Assembly: GCA_035222895.1 (NCBI GenBank)
Contig: JAVYIG010002741.1
Coordinates: 1 to 64,000 of the forward strand
Direction of reading: 5' to 3'
DNA length: 64,000 nucleotides
Source: Strongylocentrotus droebachiensis
Taxonomy: Eukaryota > Echinodermata > Echinoidea > Camarodonta > Strongylocentrotidae
In this document: piece by piece, positions 1 to 12,300 of the stretch
Position numbering within the stretch: the first letter of the stretch is position 1
Layout of the letters: every line of letters begins with the position of its first letter
The notes under the pieces: model-generated
Told to the model about the DNA's origin: nothing
Database searches by the model: none
The model's input: only the letters and a program-made list of their open reading frames with translations
Translations under genes and position numbers: made by a program

Positions 1-119
1 TTAATGAAAAAGTAGCCCCAGAAAAAAGAGCCCCCGAAAGTTGAAAAAGTAGCCCCCGAAAATTTCCCAAAAATTTGAAATGGAGCCTCCAAAATGAAAA
101 ACTTATTTTTGCCTGCGCC

Positions 120-350
120 CCCCTCTAGAATCCCTCGGATTTCCGCGGGTCCTGAGTTGAGTGTATATATAATATAGGGGTGGGGTCCACGGGTTTCAAG
201 GGGCCATAAACCCCCAAGAGCTCGGGGGTTACATTCTTCAAAGTTGGGGGGGGGGGAGAGATCAGATCGCAGCGGGTTGAGTGTATATATAATATAGGCG
301 TGGGGTCCACGGGTTTCAAGGGGCCATAAACCCCCGAAAGCTTGGGGGGT
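120..350. repeat. 120-bp direct repeat, two copies
   Basis: The block around GTGTATATATAATATAGG and TGGGGTCCACGGGTTTCAAG occurs at 161 and again at 281, separated by a G-run. Confidence 0.8.
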
Positions 351-439
351 TTAGGCGTTTAATTAGGGTCAGATGAGCATATTTTTAATACTTTATTTGT
401 GACACTTGCGAGTCACTAATTGGCGTGGGGTCAATACGT

Positions 440-1245
440 AGAGTTGCGTAGTGTTGCGTACCAACTACGCTGGCCTACGTTACTATATGCTGAGGGACGG
501 AAAGGGGTACGCAAGATGAACGAAAACAATTCAACATGTTTAATTTTTTTCGCGTACTTTCGGCGTAGAAATTTGACGCAGAAAGTACGCCTTTTTATGC
601 AACACTACGCTACATGCCTACGCAACAGTACGCTACCCTACGCCAGATCGACAAAGCAGTAAAAGCTTTCCACACTACGGAACTCTACGCAGTTCCAGTG
701 GCTTAAAGAATAACTACCGGTACAGTTGGATCGTTTTTTTTTATTTTTTTATATAAGGCCAAATTAAAAAAAAAACATGTTTGGCGTCCTGTTTTTTCGA
801 AAAATGGGAAGGAGGAGGCCCTTTTTTTTTTCTTTCAAAATGGCCTCTCGGTACATTTTCCCTGACATTCGGGCTATTTTTCAAGATGGCGGCCGACAAT
901 TTTTTATTTTTATTTTTTAAAATCAGAAATACATTTTAGCAGTGCTTTTCATGTTTTTTTTCTTCAAAAAAAAAAAAATAAAAAAATAGGAGGCGGCCCC
1001 CAAATAGGAAGCAGGGGGGGGACGCTTTTTTTTTTCCTTTCAAAAAAAAAAATCAAAAAAAATTCAAAAAAAAAAAAATAGGAGGCGGCCCCCAAAAAGT
1101 GAGCGGGCGGGGACGCAAAACATTTTTTTAATGGCCTGAATGGCAAATAAAGTTCTTGGTGGTTTTAATTTAGACAGTCTCTATATATCTATTTACACCC
1201 CCCGCCCCCCTCTAGAATCCCGCGGATTTCCGCGGGTCCAGCTAG
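440..1245. repeat. duplicated 0.8-kb repeat block, copy 1
   Basis: It shares a long, ordered series of segments with 2550-3450: a TACGC-rich part, poly-T/poly-A tracts, the AGGAGGCGGCCCCCAAA motif, and a closing GCGGATTTCCGCGGGTCC palindrome. ORFs in it are fragments without recognisable domains. Confidence 0.8.
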
Positions 1246-1484
1246 TCCATATAATAATACGCTAAGGCGCTAAGGCGTCGAGGGGGGTATCTGGGGTCCA
1301 TTTTACAGCGCCCAAATCTCCCCTCCCGCCCGCCCCCTGGCGCCGCCGGGCGGTCGAGCGGACAGAGGGCATCTTAATCCAGCTGCTCGACCACGTCCCA
1401 GCGCGGTGCGACGTCCCGGTCGTCGTCGACGTCGTCGATGCGTCCGCACGTCCTACTTATCCGTCGCGAATTTCATGCTTTAGC
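1246..1484. other. GC-rich stretch without a gene
   Basis: GC-rich sequence with CGTCGTCGACGTCGTCG repeats and no ORF of note. It probably belongs to the surrounding repeat. Confidence 0.4.
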
Positions 1485-1600
1485 ATGAAACGGAAATGGT
1501 CGAGCGGTCTGAGGCGCCGGTTGCGTTCGATTCGCCGGCAGCTCTTGCACATTTTGCACGCACGGGTTCGATCCCGCCTCCGTCGCAAGTTTTTTTTTCT
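1485..1600 (+). repeat. tRNA-like sequence (class II, degenerate)
   Basis: It has an A-box-like TGGTCGAGCGGTCTGAGGCG, a long variable-arm-like hairpin, a B-box-like GGGTTCGATCCCG and a downstream T-run. The anticodon loop is too long, the T loop is a base short and the acceptor stem is imperfect. It fits a tRNA-derived SINE head or a tRNA pseudogene. Confidence 0.45.
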
Positions 1601-1767
1601 TACCCGTGTTTGTTTTGTATAGTTTAGATTTTGTAATCTTTACCATTTTTTTAATTTTAATTAAAATGTAGACCTCATATTTAAAATTTAAATGAGTCGA
1701 GTCTTTATTTGATATTTATTAGCTTATTTCATGATATCTAGGCCTATAAATAAAATCAGCGCAACAG

Positions 1768-1960
1768 ATGTCTTCCCATCCACGTCCAAACTTAGAGACC
1801 TATTTCCATCATTATTGCCGGGATTTTTATATAGTTTTCGTGAGTGGAGGTATGAAATCAAAGCTTATTTTACTGAGTTTTGATTATCATTTATTAAAGG
1901 AAAGTTTTCACAAGAAAATCAGAGAAAAACATCGTTCAGTTTCAAGAGCTCTGCCGTACG
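1768..1960. repeat. long direct repeat, left copy
   Basis: This block, from CTTCCCATCCACGTCC to TTTTCACAAGAAAA, recurs with few changes at 6785-6960. The two copies bracket the left repeat region, including the satellite-bearing element. Confidence 0.8.
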
Positions 1961-2114
1961 CATACAGTGTGTAGTGCAGTGCACTCTAGCTGCGCTGGCT
2001 GCTCGACTGAGCTGAGTGAGTGAGCTATTCAGAGTCGAAGAGACTATGAAGGGCCAAACATGCCAATATTCGACAACTATACGCTATATTATGTATCCAT
2101 CCATGCGACTATTT

Positions 2115-2302
2115 GGCCCGAATTCACAAAGCAAGGTTTGAGCTCAGACCGGGTTTGAGCTCAAACCTCCTTTTGTTTCGCCAAACCTCCTTTTGTTATT
2201 TACAAACCATAACAAATAACAAAAGAAGGTTTGGCGAAACAAAAGGAGGTTTGACCTCAAACCTTGGTCTGAGCTCAAACCTTGCTTTGTGAATTCGGGC
2301 CC
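2115..2302. mobile_element. palindromic MITE
   Basis: The ends are GGCCCGAATTCACAAAGCAA and its reverse complement, and the arms pair over nearly the whole 188 bp. It resembles foldback MITEs with long TIRs. No transposase is present. Confidence 0.8.
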
Positions 2303-2549
2303 TTATGTCTATCCATTCATTGAAGTAGGCCTACACGTGAACACAACAGCGGGCAGGCCGAAGTGCCATAAGATCGTTGGGGGGGGGGGGGGGGGCAAAA
2401 TATTTTTTTTTGCATCTTACATGTTACAAAAAAAATCTGCATCTTACATGTTACATGCAGACCCCACAAAACATTCATTTTTCAAAGTGTGGGGGGGGGG
2501 GGGGTCAGGTAGATCGAAGCGAGTTGAGTGTATGCGTGGGGTCCACGGG

Positions 2550-3450
2550 GGTAGAGTTGCGTACCAACTACGCTGGCCTACATTACTATATGCTGAGGGA
2601 CGGAAAGGGGTACGCAACATGAACGAAAACAATTCAACATGTTTAATTTTTTTCGCGTACTTTCGGCGTAGAAACTTGACGCAGAAAGTACGCCTTTTTA
2701 CGCAACAGTACGCTACCCTACGCCAGATCGACAAAGCAGTAAAAGCTTTCCACACAGTAAGCAACCATAAGCAAACCTGTACGCCAGCCTACACATAACC
2801 TACGCAGGGACTATTTTCCCATTAATACGCAGCCTAATTTCTCAAAGTCGGTACGCCACACTACGGAACTCTACGCAGTTCCAGTGGCTTAAAGAATAAC
2901 TACCGGTACAGTTGGATCGTTTTTTTTTTTTTAAATGAGGCCAAATTAAAAACAAAACATGTTTAGCATCCTGTTTTTTCGAAAAATGGGAAGGAGGAGG
3001 CCCTTTTTTTTTTTTTTTTTTTCTCAAAATGGCCGCTCCATACATTTTCCCTGACATTCGGGCTATTTCTCAAGATGGCAGCCGACAATTTCTTTTTTTT
3101 TTTTTTTAAATCAGAAATACATTTTAGCAGTGATTTTCATGTTTTTTTTCTTTCAAAAAATAAAAAAAATAAAAATAAAAAATAGGAGGCGGCCCCCAAA
3201 AAGGAAGCGGGCGGGGACGCTGTTTATTTTCTTTCAAAAAAAAAAAAAAATTCAAAAAAATTTCAAAAAAAGAAAGAATAGGAGGCGGCCCCCAAAAAGG
3301 AAGCGGACGGGGACGCTAAACATGTATATTTTTTTAATGGCCTGAATGGCAAATAAAGTTCTTGGTGGTTTTAATTTAGACAGTCTCTATATATCTATTT
3401 ACACCCCCCGCCCCCCTCTAGAATCCCGCGGATTTCCGCGGGTCCAGCTA
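2550..3450. repeat. duplicated 0.8-0.9-kb repeat block, copy 2
   Basis: This is the second copy of the block at 440-1245, with different homopolymer lengths and a 100-bp extra segment near 2.76-2.87 kb. It probably belongs to the same unclassified transposon family. Confidence 0.8.
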
Positions 3451-3854
3451 GTCACTATAAGTAATACGCTAAGACTTCGCGGGGGGCGCGACGTCTCCGC
3501 CAGCCTTTGTATTCTATTGTTTTTTAATGAGATCGCCGACCGAAGTTGGTGCAGCTATCTCCTCCTGAACCCTCCCCTCGGGGTACCCGTGCCCGGTGCC
3601 GTCGTCCGCGGGAGAGTCTACTCTAGCGAATTGGCTATACTCCGCCCGAGGTCCTCCTCCGTGTCGACGTCCAGGGCGAAAACAGACGCGACATGCATAA
3701 TGCATGATATGCGTGACGACAGAGATACCTCATGGATATTCAACATAACATCCGTAGACACACGACCGATGACTATCCACTCACATTAAGTTGCGTATTA
3801 AATGCACGCTGAATGGGTATGACTTACCCCATGTTAGGTATCTTCCTATATGAT

Positions 3855-6581
3855 ATTAGCGAGCTTTCGAGTTTAGGCACCCGACGTCGGCTACTACGCG
3901 TGACGTCATATTTATCCCCTGCGCATGCGTGAGCTTCTGGGCCCACGTTCCCTTCCAAATCACCCGACGGGAGTCGGGGGCAATTTATGTGAATCGACGT
4001 CGCCGTGAAAACGTCAACGTGAGTGTAGTTTCATCACCTTCTTTTATGTTATTCTTTGTTTTTATTATTCTATTATTTCCTCTTGCTATCTTTTGTTTCT
4101 TCTTCTATCACCTTTTCTTATGTTATTCTTTGTTTTATCATTCTATCACTTTCTCTTTCTGTCTTTCCTTATGTTATTCTTTGTTTCTTTCTTCTGTCAC
4201 CTTCTCTTATGTTATTCTTTGTTTTTATCATTCTATCACTTCCTCTTTCTATCTTTTCTTATGTTATTCTTTGTTTCTTTCTTCTGTCACCTTCTCTTAT
4301 GTTATTCTTTGTTTTCATTATTCTATCACTTTCTGTCTCTCCTTATGTTATTCTTTGTTTCTTCCTTCTATCACCTTGTCTTATGTTATTCTTTGTTTTT
4401 ATCATTCTATCACTTCCTCTTTCTGTCGTTCCTTATGTTATTCTTTGTTTCTTTCTTCTGTCACTTTCTCTTATGTTATTCTTTGTTTTCATTATTCTAT
4501 CACTTTCTGTCTCTCCTTATGTTATTCTTTGTTTCTTCCTTCTATCACCTTCTCTTATGTTATTCTTTGTTTTATCATTCTATCCCTTTCTGTCTCTCCT
4601 TATGTTATTCTTTGTTTCTTCCTTCTATCACCTTCTCTTATGTTATTCTTTGTTTTTATCATTCTATCACTCCCTCTTTCTGTCTTTCCTTATGTTATTC
4701 TTTGTTTCTTCCTTCTATCACCTTCTCTTATGTTATTCTTTGTTTTTATCATTCTATCACTCCCTCTTTCTGTCTTCCCTTATGTTATTCTTTGTTTCTT
4801 CCTTCTATCACCTTCTCTTATGTTATTCTTTGTTTTATCATTCTATCCGTTTCTGTCTCTCCTTATGTTATTCTTTGTTTCTTCCTTCTATCACCTTCTC
4901 TTATGTTATTCTTTGTTTTTATCATTCTATCACTCCCTCTTTCTGTCTTTCCTTATGTTATTCTTTGTTTCTTCCTTTTATCACCTTCTCTTATGTTATT
5001 CTTTGTTTTTATCATTCTATCACTTTCTCTTTCTGTCTTTCCTTATGTTATTCTTTGTTTCTTCCTTCTATCACCTTCTCTTATGTTATTCTTTGTTTTT
5101 ATCATTCTATCCCTTTCTGTCTCTCCTTATGTTATTCTTTGTTTCTTCCTTCTATCACCTTCTCTTATGTTATTCTTTGTTTTTATCATTCTATCACTCC
5201 CTCTTTCTGTCTTTCCTTATGTTATTCTTTGTTTCTTCCTTTTATCACCTTCTCTTATGTTATTCTTTGTTTTTATCATTCTATCACTTTCTGTCTCTCC
5301 TTATGTTATTCTTTGTTTCTTCCTTCTATCACCTTCTCTTATGTTATTCTTTGTTTTTATCATTCTGTCACTTTCTCTTTCTGTCTTTACTTATGTTATT
5401 CTTTGTTTCTTCCTTCTATCACCTTCTCTTATGTTATTCTTTGTTTTTATCATTCTATCACTTTCTCTTTCTGTCTTTCCTTATGTTATTCTTTGTTTCT
5501 TCCTTCTATCACCTTCTCTTATGTTATTCTTTGTTTTTATCATTCTATCACTTTCTGTCTCTCCTTATGTTATTCTTTGTTTTCATTATTCTATCACTTT
5601 CTCTTATGTTATTCTTTGTTTTTATCATTCTATCACCTCCTCTTTTTATCTTTCCTTATGTTATTCTTTGTTTCTTCCTTCTATCACCTTCTCTTATGTT
5701 ATTCTTTGTTTTTATCATTCTGTCACTTTCTCTTTCTGTCTTTACTTATGTTATTCTTTGTTTCTTCCTTCTATCACCTTCTCTTATGTTATTCTTTGTT
5801 TTTATCATTCTATCACTTTCTCTTTCTGTCTTTCCTTATGTTATTCTTTGTTTCTTCCTTCTATCACCTTCTCTTATGTTATTCTTTGTTTTTATCATTC
5901 TATCACTTTCTGTCTCTCCTTATGTTATTCTTTGTTTTCATTATTCTATCACTTTCTCTTATGTTATTCTTTGTTTTTATCATTCTATCACCTCCTCTTT
6001 TTATCTTTCCTTATGTTATTCTTTGTTTCTTCCTTCTATCACCTTCTCTTATGTTATTCTTTGTTTTTATCATTCTATCACTCCCTCTTTCTGTCTTTCC
6101 TTATGTTATTCTTTGTTTCTTCCTTCTATCACCTTCTCTTATGTTATTCTTTGTTTTTATCATTCTACCACTTTCTCTTTCTGTCTCTCCTTATGTTATT
6201 CTTTGTTTCTTCCTTCTATCACTTTCTCTTATGTTATTCTTTGTTTTTATCATTATATCACTTCCTCTTTCTATCTTTCCTTATGTTATTCTTTGTTTCT
6301 TCCTTCTATCACCTTCTCTTATGTTATGTTTTGTTTTATCATTTTAACTTTCTATTTCTGTCATCCTCATGTTATTCTTCGTATCAGATTTTGGCGCACT
6401 GATTTTATTACCTGATTTAATCACCTGATCTAAAAAAATTGGTCACGTGACCGACGCAAGCACCGACGTGAAAAATCGAAAGCACTGCCGCGAAGGGAAC
6501 GGACGTGAGTTGCGCAACGTCTCCACGCTCCAGTACCTCGTAGTAGCCGACGTCGGGTGCCTAAATCGAAAGCTCGCTAAT
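3855..6581. mobile_element. 2.7-kb element with terminal inverted repeats filled by satellite DNA
   Basis: The left end (3855-3898) and right end (6539-6581) are near-perfect inverted repeats starting ATTAGCGAGCTTTCGA. Just outside, a similar 29-bp sequence around GTTGCGTATTAAATGC occurs directly at about 3777-3805 and 6655-6682. The interior is almost entirely a minisatellite, so this looks like a non-autonomous DNA transposon. The family is not recognised. Confidence 0.65.
4026..6375 (+). repeat. pyrimidine-rich minisatellite with composite unit
   Basis: Two alternating subunits start with TTATGTTATTCTTTGTTT. One is about 38 bp (CTTCCTTCTATCACCTTCTC) and the other about 46-52 bp (TTATCATTCTATCACT...). 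Together they form a higher-order unit of about 84-90 bp over 2.35 kb. All three + frames stay open for over 760 codons because the strand is poor in purines, so the ORFs are not evidence of a gene. Confidence 0.9.
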
Positions 6582-6784
6582 CTCTATATAGACCGCGCCG
6601 TCGATCACACTCATTTCTTTGCAGTTCTCAAAGAGACTCACAACAAATGACCAACCACTCACATTGTGTTGCGTATTAAATGCTCTATGCAAAGGGCGGG
6701 ATCACCGAGAGTAAAGCGTCTTGCTATAGGATGTGCTATAGGATGTGCTTTAGCGCTGCAAAAGCCACAGAGATACACACGAAG

Positions 6785-6960
6785 CTTCCCGTCCACGTCC
6801 TAACTTAGAGACCTATTTCCATCATTATTGCCGCGATTTTTATATAGTTTTCGTGAATGGAGGTATGAAATCAAAGCTTATTTTGTGATTATTACGGCCA
6901 TGTATACAAAATTTTGATTATCATTTTCTAAAGGAAAGTTTTCACAAGAAAACCATTGGA
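6785..6960. repeat. long direct repeat, right copy
   Basis: Right-hand partner of 1768-1960 in the same orientation. It has a small insertion after AAGCTTATTTT. Confidence 0.8.
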
Positions 6961-7012
6961 CTGACAGTTCAGTCGCAAGCTGCCTTCAATCAACACGCAG
7001 TGCAGTGTGTGT

Positions 7013-7117
7013 GAGTTGAGATGAGCTTGCAGGAAGCTCCAACACCGGGACCGCGCCCCGCAGGCGTCCGACGCCTGCGGCGCCGGTGTTGAGCTTCCTG
7101 CAAGTTCATCTCAACTC
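7013..7117. repeat. GC-rich perfect-looking hairpin (foldback element)
   Basis: GAGTTGAGATGAGCTTGCAG pairs with its near reverse complement at the right end. The core (CCGCAGGCGTCCGACGCCTG) is itself a palindrome. It is probably a very short foldback MITE. Confidence 0.75.
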
Positions 7118-8220
7118 ATTTGAAAAAATTTACCGGTGCTCCCGGTAAATTTTGATAAATTTCCAATAGCGCCTACGGCCGTACGATGGTAGCTGCGACC
7201 ATGAAAATCTCAGAATATGTAGTTGTGATATATAATTTCCAAATGGGAATAGCTTATCGGTTGAGTTTAGTCGTGAAACATTGTTTTATTAGCTTAATTA
7301 ATATATTGACCTTGAGAGGGAGCTATACAACATAAAGAGTGTATTATTTACAATTTCGTAACTTTAGACTCAATTTCAACCGTGACAACGATCCCTGAAT
7401 ATTGTAGGATCGCATATGCTTCAAATATGTTCATTTGAACCAAATTCATGACTCCATACCAAAACTTTGTATTACCTTTAAATACTCTCATATTCATATG
7501 CTTTTTATGATATGAAGCATTTGCATTTTTTTTACCACTTATATATAAGCACTGTTGTGCATATGGACAGAGATTATTTTTGGAGATGTCTTTTATATTG
7601 TTTTCTTTGCGATCATTATGCAAATTATGACATTGCTGAGGTCAAATCAGTAGTCAGCCTGCCACTGAGGGCGTCAGTGTCATGAAGGGTATGCTCTGTC
7701 CAGCTCAGTCGCTATATCGTTCATTTGTTATATATTATGCCCAGTGTACATTTCTCCTTTGTTTAGCCACATATTGAGTGTGGAGACCCGGCCGGCCTAG
7801 ACATCTTTTGGATTTCCCCTTTCATACGGTCCCTGTTTCTTTTGTGAAAGATAAATATCTACGAATGCTATTCTGTTAATTATCTGGAGACTCTGAACGC
7901 TAATGCTGTAAATTATTCAGATCTACGAACCCTATCCTGAAAAAGGATACTTCGCCAAACGCTAACGTTGCGGCTATCAGTATTATATGAGCGGATATTT
8001 ATTTATTTTAATCTTAACTCTAGATTGTACCATTAACGTAGTGGGCCCTTAAGTTTAAATAATTTGTAAACTCATTCATTCATTCAAATTGTTGTGTGAA
8101 CCAAACTTTTAACTACAGCACATATACATACCCGGTAATATAGGGGTAATTAAAACAAGTGCTTAAAATGTATAATAACCTGTCTGTTATCTTTTATCAC
8201 TGCGTAACATTCATTTTAAC
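7118..8220. other. upstream DNA with no supported gene
   Basis: AT-rich sequence. A 91-codon - strand ORF at 7348-7623 has no recognisable features. Part of 7.7-8.0 kb could be a worn LTR, but no partner copy is in the window. Confidence 0.4.
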
Positions 8221-8224
8221 ATGA

Positions 8225-8660
8225 ACCTGGTACTACGTACACCAGTACAACTGTACTCGCCCATTGGCTATAAGGCTCTCTTCGACAATGCCCCATCATA
8301 ACATGCTGTCGACTTGGTGAGCACTTGATTTCAAGCCTTAATGTGGTGATGCCCGATATGCCCTCTTCCTGATTGGTGCATGTCTCAGTAGTGAATTGAT
8401 GTTGTGGTATGCTAGATCTGTCTCCCAGACATCTTTATCTGAAGGGCTGAAAACATCGCTATATGTGTTGAAAGCAACTGCTCAGCTTTCTGGTATTCAG
8501 TCTTCGTCAGGTCTTTAGACAGCATACTCGATACTAGACCGAAAACTTCAGTCTCTCTAATCGTCGGTTGTTCCACTGAGACTACGTCTGGCTCCACTAG
8601 ACCTCCGATTATTGGGGAATGACAACAAATGTCAGTTTTATTAAAGAAATGACCCAAATC
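8225..8660 (-). mobile_element. Ty3/gypsy-type pol fossil fragment
   Basis: The - strand encodes sequence typical of the stretch between protease and reverse transcriptase in gypsy elements, including a LLSTHIAMFS-like segment and an APIRKRAYR-like segment. It is an old, broken fragment with no LTRs nearby. Confidence 0.55.
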
Positions 8661-8713
8661 AGATGGTTATTGCTGTCTAACTCGATACGTGCATGGGAGA
8701 GGTGCTTGGAACT

Positions 8714-8861
8714 GGGGGGCTTTTCACAAAGCATTTTTTCAATGACAAATAACACAAATTAGTGACAAATCTGCTGATAACCAATCAGAAGCAAGGATTT
8801 CAGTAGCTTATAACAAAAACTGTCATTTGTCACTGATGACAAGTTTTGTGAAACGCCCCCC
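8714..8861. mobile_element. MITE with GGGGGGC ends
   Basis: GGGGGGCTTTTCACAAAGCA at the left faces GGGGGGCGTTTCACAAAACT on the opposite strand at the right, in about 148 bp. No coding capacity. Confidence 0.75.
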
Positions 8862-9237
8862 TGGTGTACTCCTAGCTCCAGTTTACTAGCTAGAGGGGAT
8901 CATGGTTTAGTGGTTCAAAGACACCATCAAAGTCCTGTGGAATGACACCAGGTTGAGAGGAAATAAGCCTTCCTTGTATGTGTGTTTCAGTCCTGCCTGG
9001 TAGCTTAGCCTTTCCTACCAGAGAAACATCGCAAACAGAAATTGTCAATGTATTTGTACATTACAAACGGGAGAGTTGTCCATGAAAACATCACAATCCA
9101 GTCACCATATTGCCAATTTGTGATTCGCATAGATCCTGTGATCTCATATTGTCCTATAATTTTACTGTAAACAATTTTGGATATTTTTTTTCTACAATGC
9201 ACCAACAAACAGATATGTACATTATTATTTCTTGCAG

Positions 9238-9398
9238 CATCTACCATGGGTGAGGAGCGAATTCAACATGAGCCTGTGGCCCTCACGTTTGCTGATACCA
9301 GTAACCAGCCTACAGAGCAGGATGGAGAGGGCTGTTCCTATTGGAATCCCAGCAAAAGGGAGACGTATCAGAGGCATGAGAGTAGAGACGAGGATGAG
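9238..9398 (+). CDS. HLTF: HLTF-like gene, first coding exon
   Basis: The acceptor is cttgcag at 9237, so this is probably not the first transcribed exon. The ATG at 9246 lies in accATGg. It gives 51 codons of polar, acidic sequence ending RDEDE. The donor is AG|GCAAGT, a typical GC-AG 5' splice site. A GT donor a few bases later puts the next exon into a frame with an early stop, so the GC donor is preferred. Confidence 0.55.
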
Positions 9399-12300
9399 GC
9401 AAGTATATGAGTCTATGATAGCAGACGATGATACGCATGGGAAAATAGAGGAGGAATAGTCTGCATTTGGAAATTATAGACTACACACAGATTTAAAAGA
9501 TCAATCTACAGAGTCGAGGTCTACAAATTATGGGATTTAGCTATACATGTATATGGCATTGCCGTTAAAGCTTATCTGCCGTAGTTTACAGGAGGGATTA
9601 GACCGCCCTGCAAGGTCACATAAGAAATAACATAAGAAAAAGAGGATCATGGGGGACCAATGGTCACCGATTAGGCATTGTTTGTTATATAGAGGGCGCA
9701 AGTAGCTACAAGTAGTGCAGTGGGCCTTTAAGACACCCTTCTACCTTTTGATAGGCACCTGATTTTGTATAAACAGGCCTAATAATATTGATACAAACTT
9801 GTTTGTAATTTTTTTCTCAGTGGAGTGAACACTTTTATCAACTTTTATTAGAAACGACTTTTGCTCCATTTTCCTTCTCCCCTGTTTTATTTTAAGACTC
9901 AAGAATCACCTCAATTTAGAAAATTACATATCTAACAGTGTTGGTTTTATCTTCTTTTCTAATGTTTAAACCAGATCGTAAATATCCAGAAGAGAAAATG
10001 TCTGAATACTTATCAGAGAGCCTTAGAGCTGAGTCGCCAAGAAATGCAAGTCACATCAGTAACAAACCCAACCAGTGATTGCATCATCAGCGATGGTGAG
10101 ATCGAAGGAAATGACAGGGTGCAGACCAACAATGGAGTTGGAGGAGGAGAGAGTGACAGGGACTCCTCTGGTCTCGAGGATGTTGGTTTGGGCATCCATG
10201 GTGAGGCTCAGACGAGCGGTAGAGGTGATGCATCTCATGAGAACAGCTGTCTGGATGGTGCTGGAAGCAGTGATGGGGAGGATAGCGATGTGACTGGTAA
10301 CGTGGAGAATAAGAGGGACGTGGCAGGTGAAGCCAGTGATCCTGTGGTGGATGATGTCGATGAAGAGGGTTTTGGAGATGATGAAGATTCATCTGTTGGT
10401 TCTTCCATCTTGCTCCAGTCAGATGAGGAGGTGAGGCAATTTTTTTTGTAAAAGAGTTGGCCACAGTTATTTTTTATGCCTCCGTTACGAAGTAGCCGGA
10501 GGCATTATGTTTTCGGGTTGTCCGTCCGTCCGTCTGTCCGTCCGTCCGTCCGTCCGTCCGTACGTACGTCCGTCCGTACGTCCCGTTCTCGTGATCGTGT
10601 TATCTGAAGAACCGATTGATGGATTCCTGCCAAACTTTGGTCATGTATGTATCTTGCAGAGCCGATGAACTGATTAGATTTTGGGGTCACGAGGTCAAAG
10701 GTCAAAGGTCACAGGGCTCATTATGTATGCAAAAACTGCTCGTGATCGCGTTATCTGAAGAACCGATTGATGGATTCCTGCTAAACTTTGGTCATGTATG
10801 TATCTTGCAGAGCCGATGAACTGATTAGATTTTGGGGTCACGAGGTCAAAGGTCAAAGTTCACAGGGCTCATTATGTATGCAAAAACTGCTTGTGATCGC
10901 GTTATCTGAAGAACCGATTGATGGATTCCTGCCAAACTTTGGTCATGTATGTATCTTGCAGAGCCGATGAACTGATTAGATTTTGGGGTCACGAGGTCAA
11001 AGGTCAAAGGTCACGACTCATTATGTATGCAAAAACAGCTCGTGATCGCGTTATCTGAAGAACCGATTGATGGATTCCTGCCAAACTTTGGTCATGTATG
11101 TATCTTGCAGAGCCGATGAACTGATTAGATTTTGGGGTCACGAGGTCAAAGGTCAAAGGTCACGACTCATTATGTATGCAAAAACAGCTCGTGATCGCGT
11201 TATCTCAAGAACCGATTGATGGATTCCTGCCAAACTTAGGTCATGTATGTTACTTGCAGAGCTGATGAACTGATTAGATTTTGGGGTCATGAGGTCAAGG
11301 TCAAAGGTCATGCGGCTCATTATATATGCAAAAATAGCTTGTGATCGCATTATAATTAGAACAGATTGATGGATTCCTGCCAAACTTAGATCATGTATGT
11401 ATCTTGCAGAGCCAATGAACTGAGTAGATTCTTGGGTCATGAGGTCAAAGGTCAAAGGTCATGGGCTCATTATGTATGCAAAAATAGCTTGTGAACGCAT
11501 TCTCATTAGAACTGACAGATGGATTACTATTTAACTCGGGACATCTTGCAGAGCCAATGAACTGAGTAGATGTTAGGGTCATGAGGTCAAAGATCAAAGG
11601 GTCATATATGTATATGAGAAATTGCTTGTAATCACGATATTCTGAGAACCTGTTAATGGATTACAATTGAACTTGAATTTGAAAAATTTCTTCTGTTTTG
11701 GTTTGTAAAACTGCTCTATGACGGAGGCATCATTTCGACTGCGCGCAGTCGAAGTTCCATCTAGTTTTCTTATAAACCACCTTAATGCTTCATTCCATTT
11801 GGTCTACGGAGCACCAATTTAAGAATATCCATCTGAAAATGTCCTGCAAAGGTTGCTAGAATTTCATAATTTGCACCTACGATCTCTACTATCAAAATTC
11901 ATATTTTCTTTGGCTGTTAGATAATGAATGTGTTTACCATTCCTTCCTTGTCTCATGAAGACCAAATTCGTGATTCTAATTTTGTTTCCACTTTAATCCT
12001 ATCAAACCAGTAGAGACAAATTAGCACATATGGCATGGTACTGTACGAGTAGTAGTTTATCATGGCAGGAGACACTTTGGAAATTATATACATATCGATT
12101 GAATGTCACAAAGTCAGTTTGTCCAAATGTTTAATTTGTAATTGTGAATGTGTCTATCATTTTAGGTTAATAACATTTCATTGCAGGAGATAACAACTTG
12201 CCAGCCGCCCCATGCCTCTAGCAGTTGCTCTACTCAATCCAGCGAAAAGGCCATCGCTAAAGTAGGCCCTCTGGAGGACCGTAACGCGGTTAATCCGGAG

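Noticed and set aside
3929-6415. Three overlapping ORFs of 763-828 residues, rich in Phe, Leu, Ser and Tyr, resembling membrane proteins
   Set aside because: They are translations of a pyrimidine-rich minisatellite in all three frames; the strand simply lacks stop codons.
7348-7623. 91-codon - strand ORF
   Set aside because: AT-rich, no recognisable domain, no splice or promoter context.
10044-10464. Short ORFs on both strands around the acidic exon at 10 kb
   Set aside because: They overlap exon 2 of the HLTF-like gene in other frames and have no features of their own.
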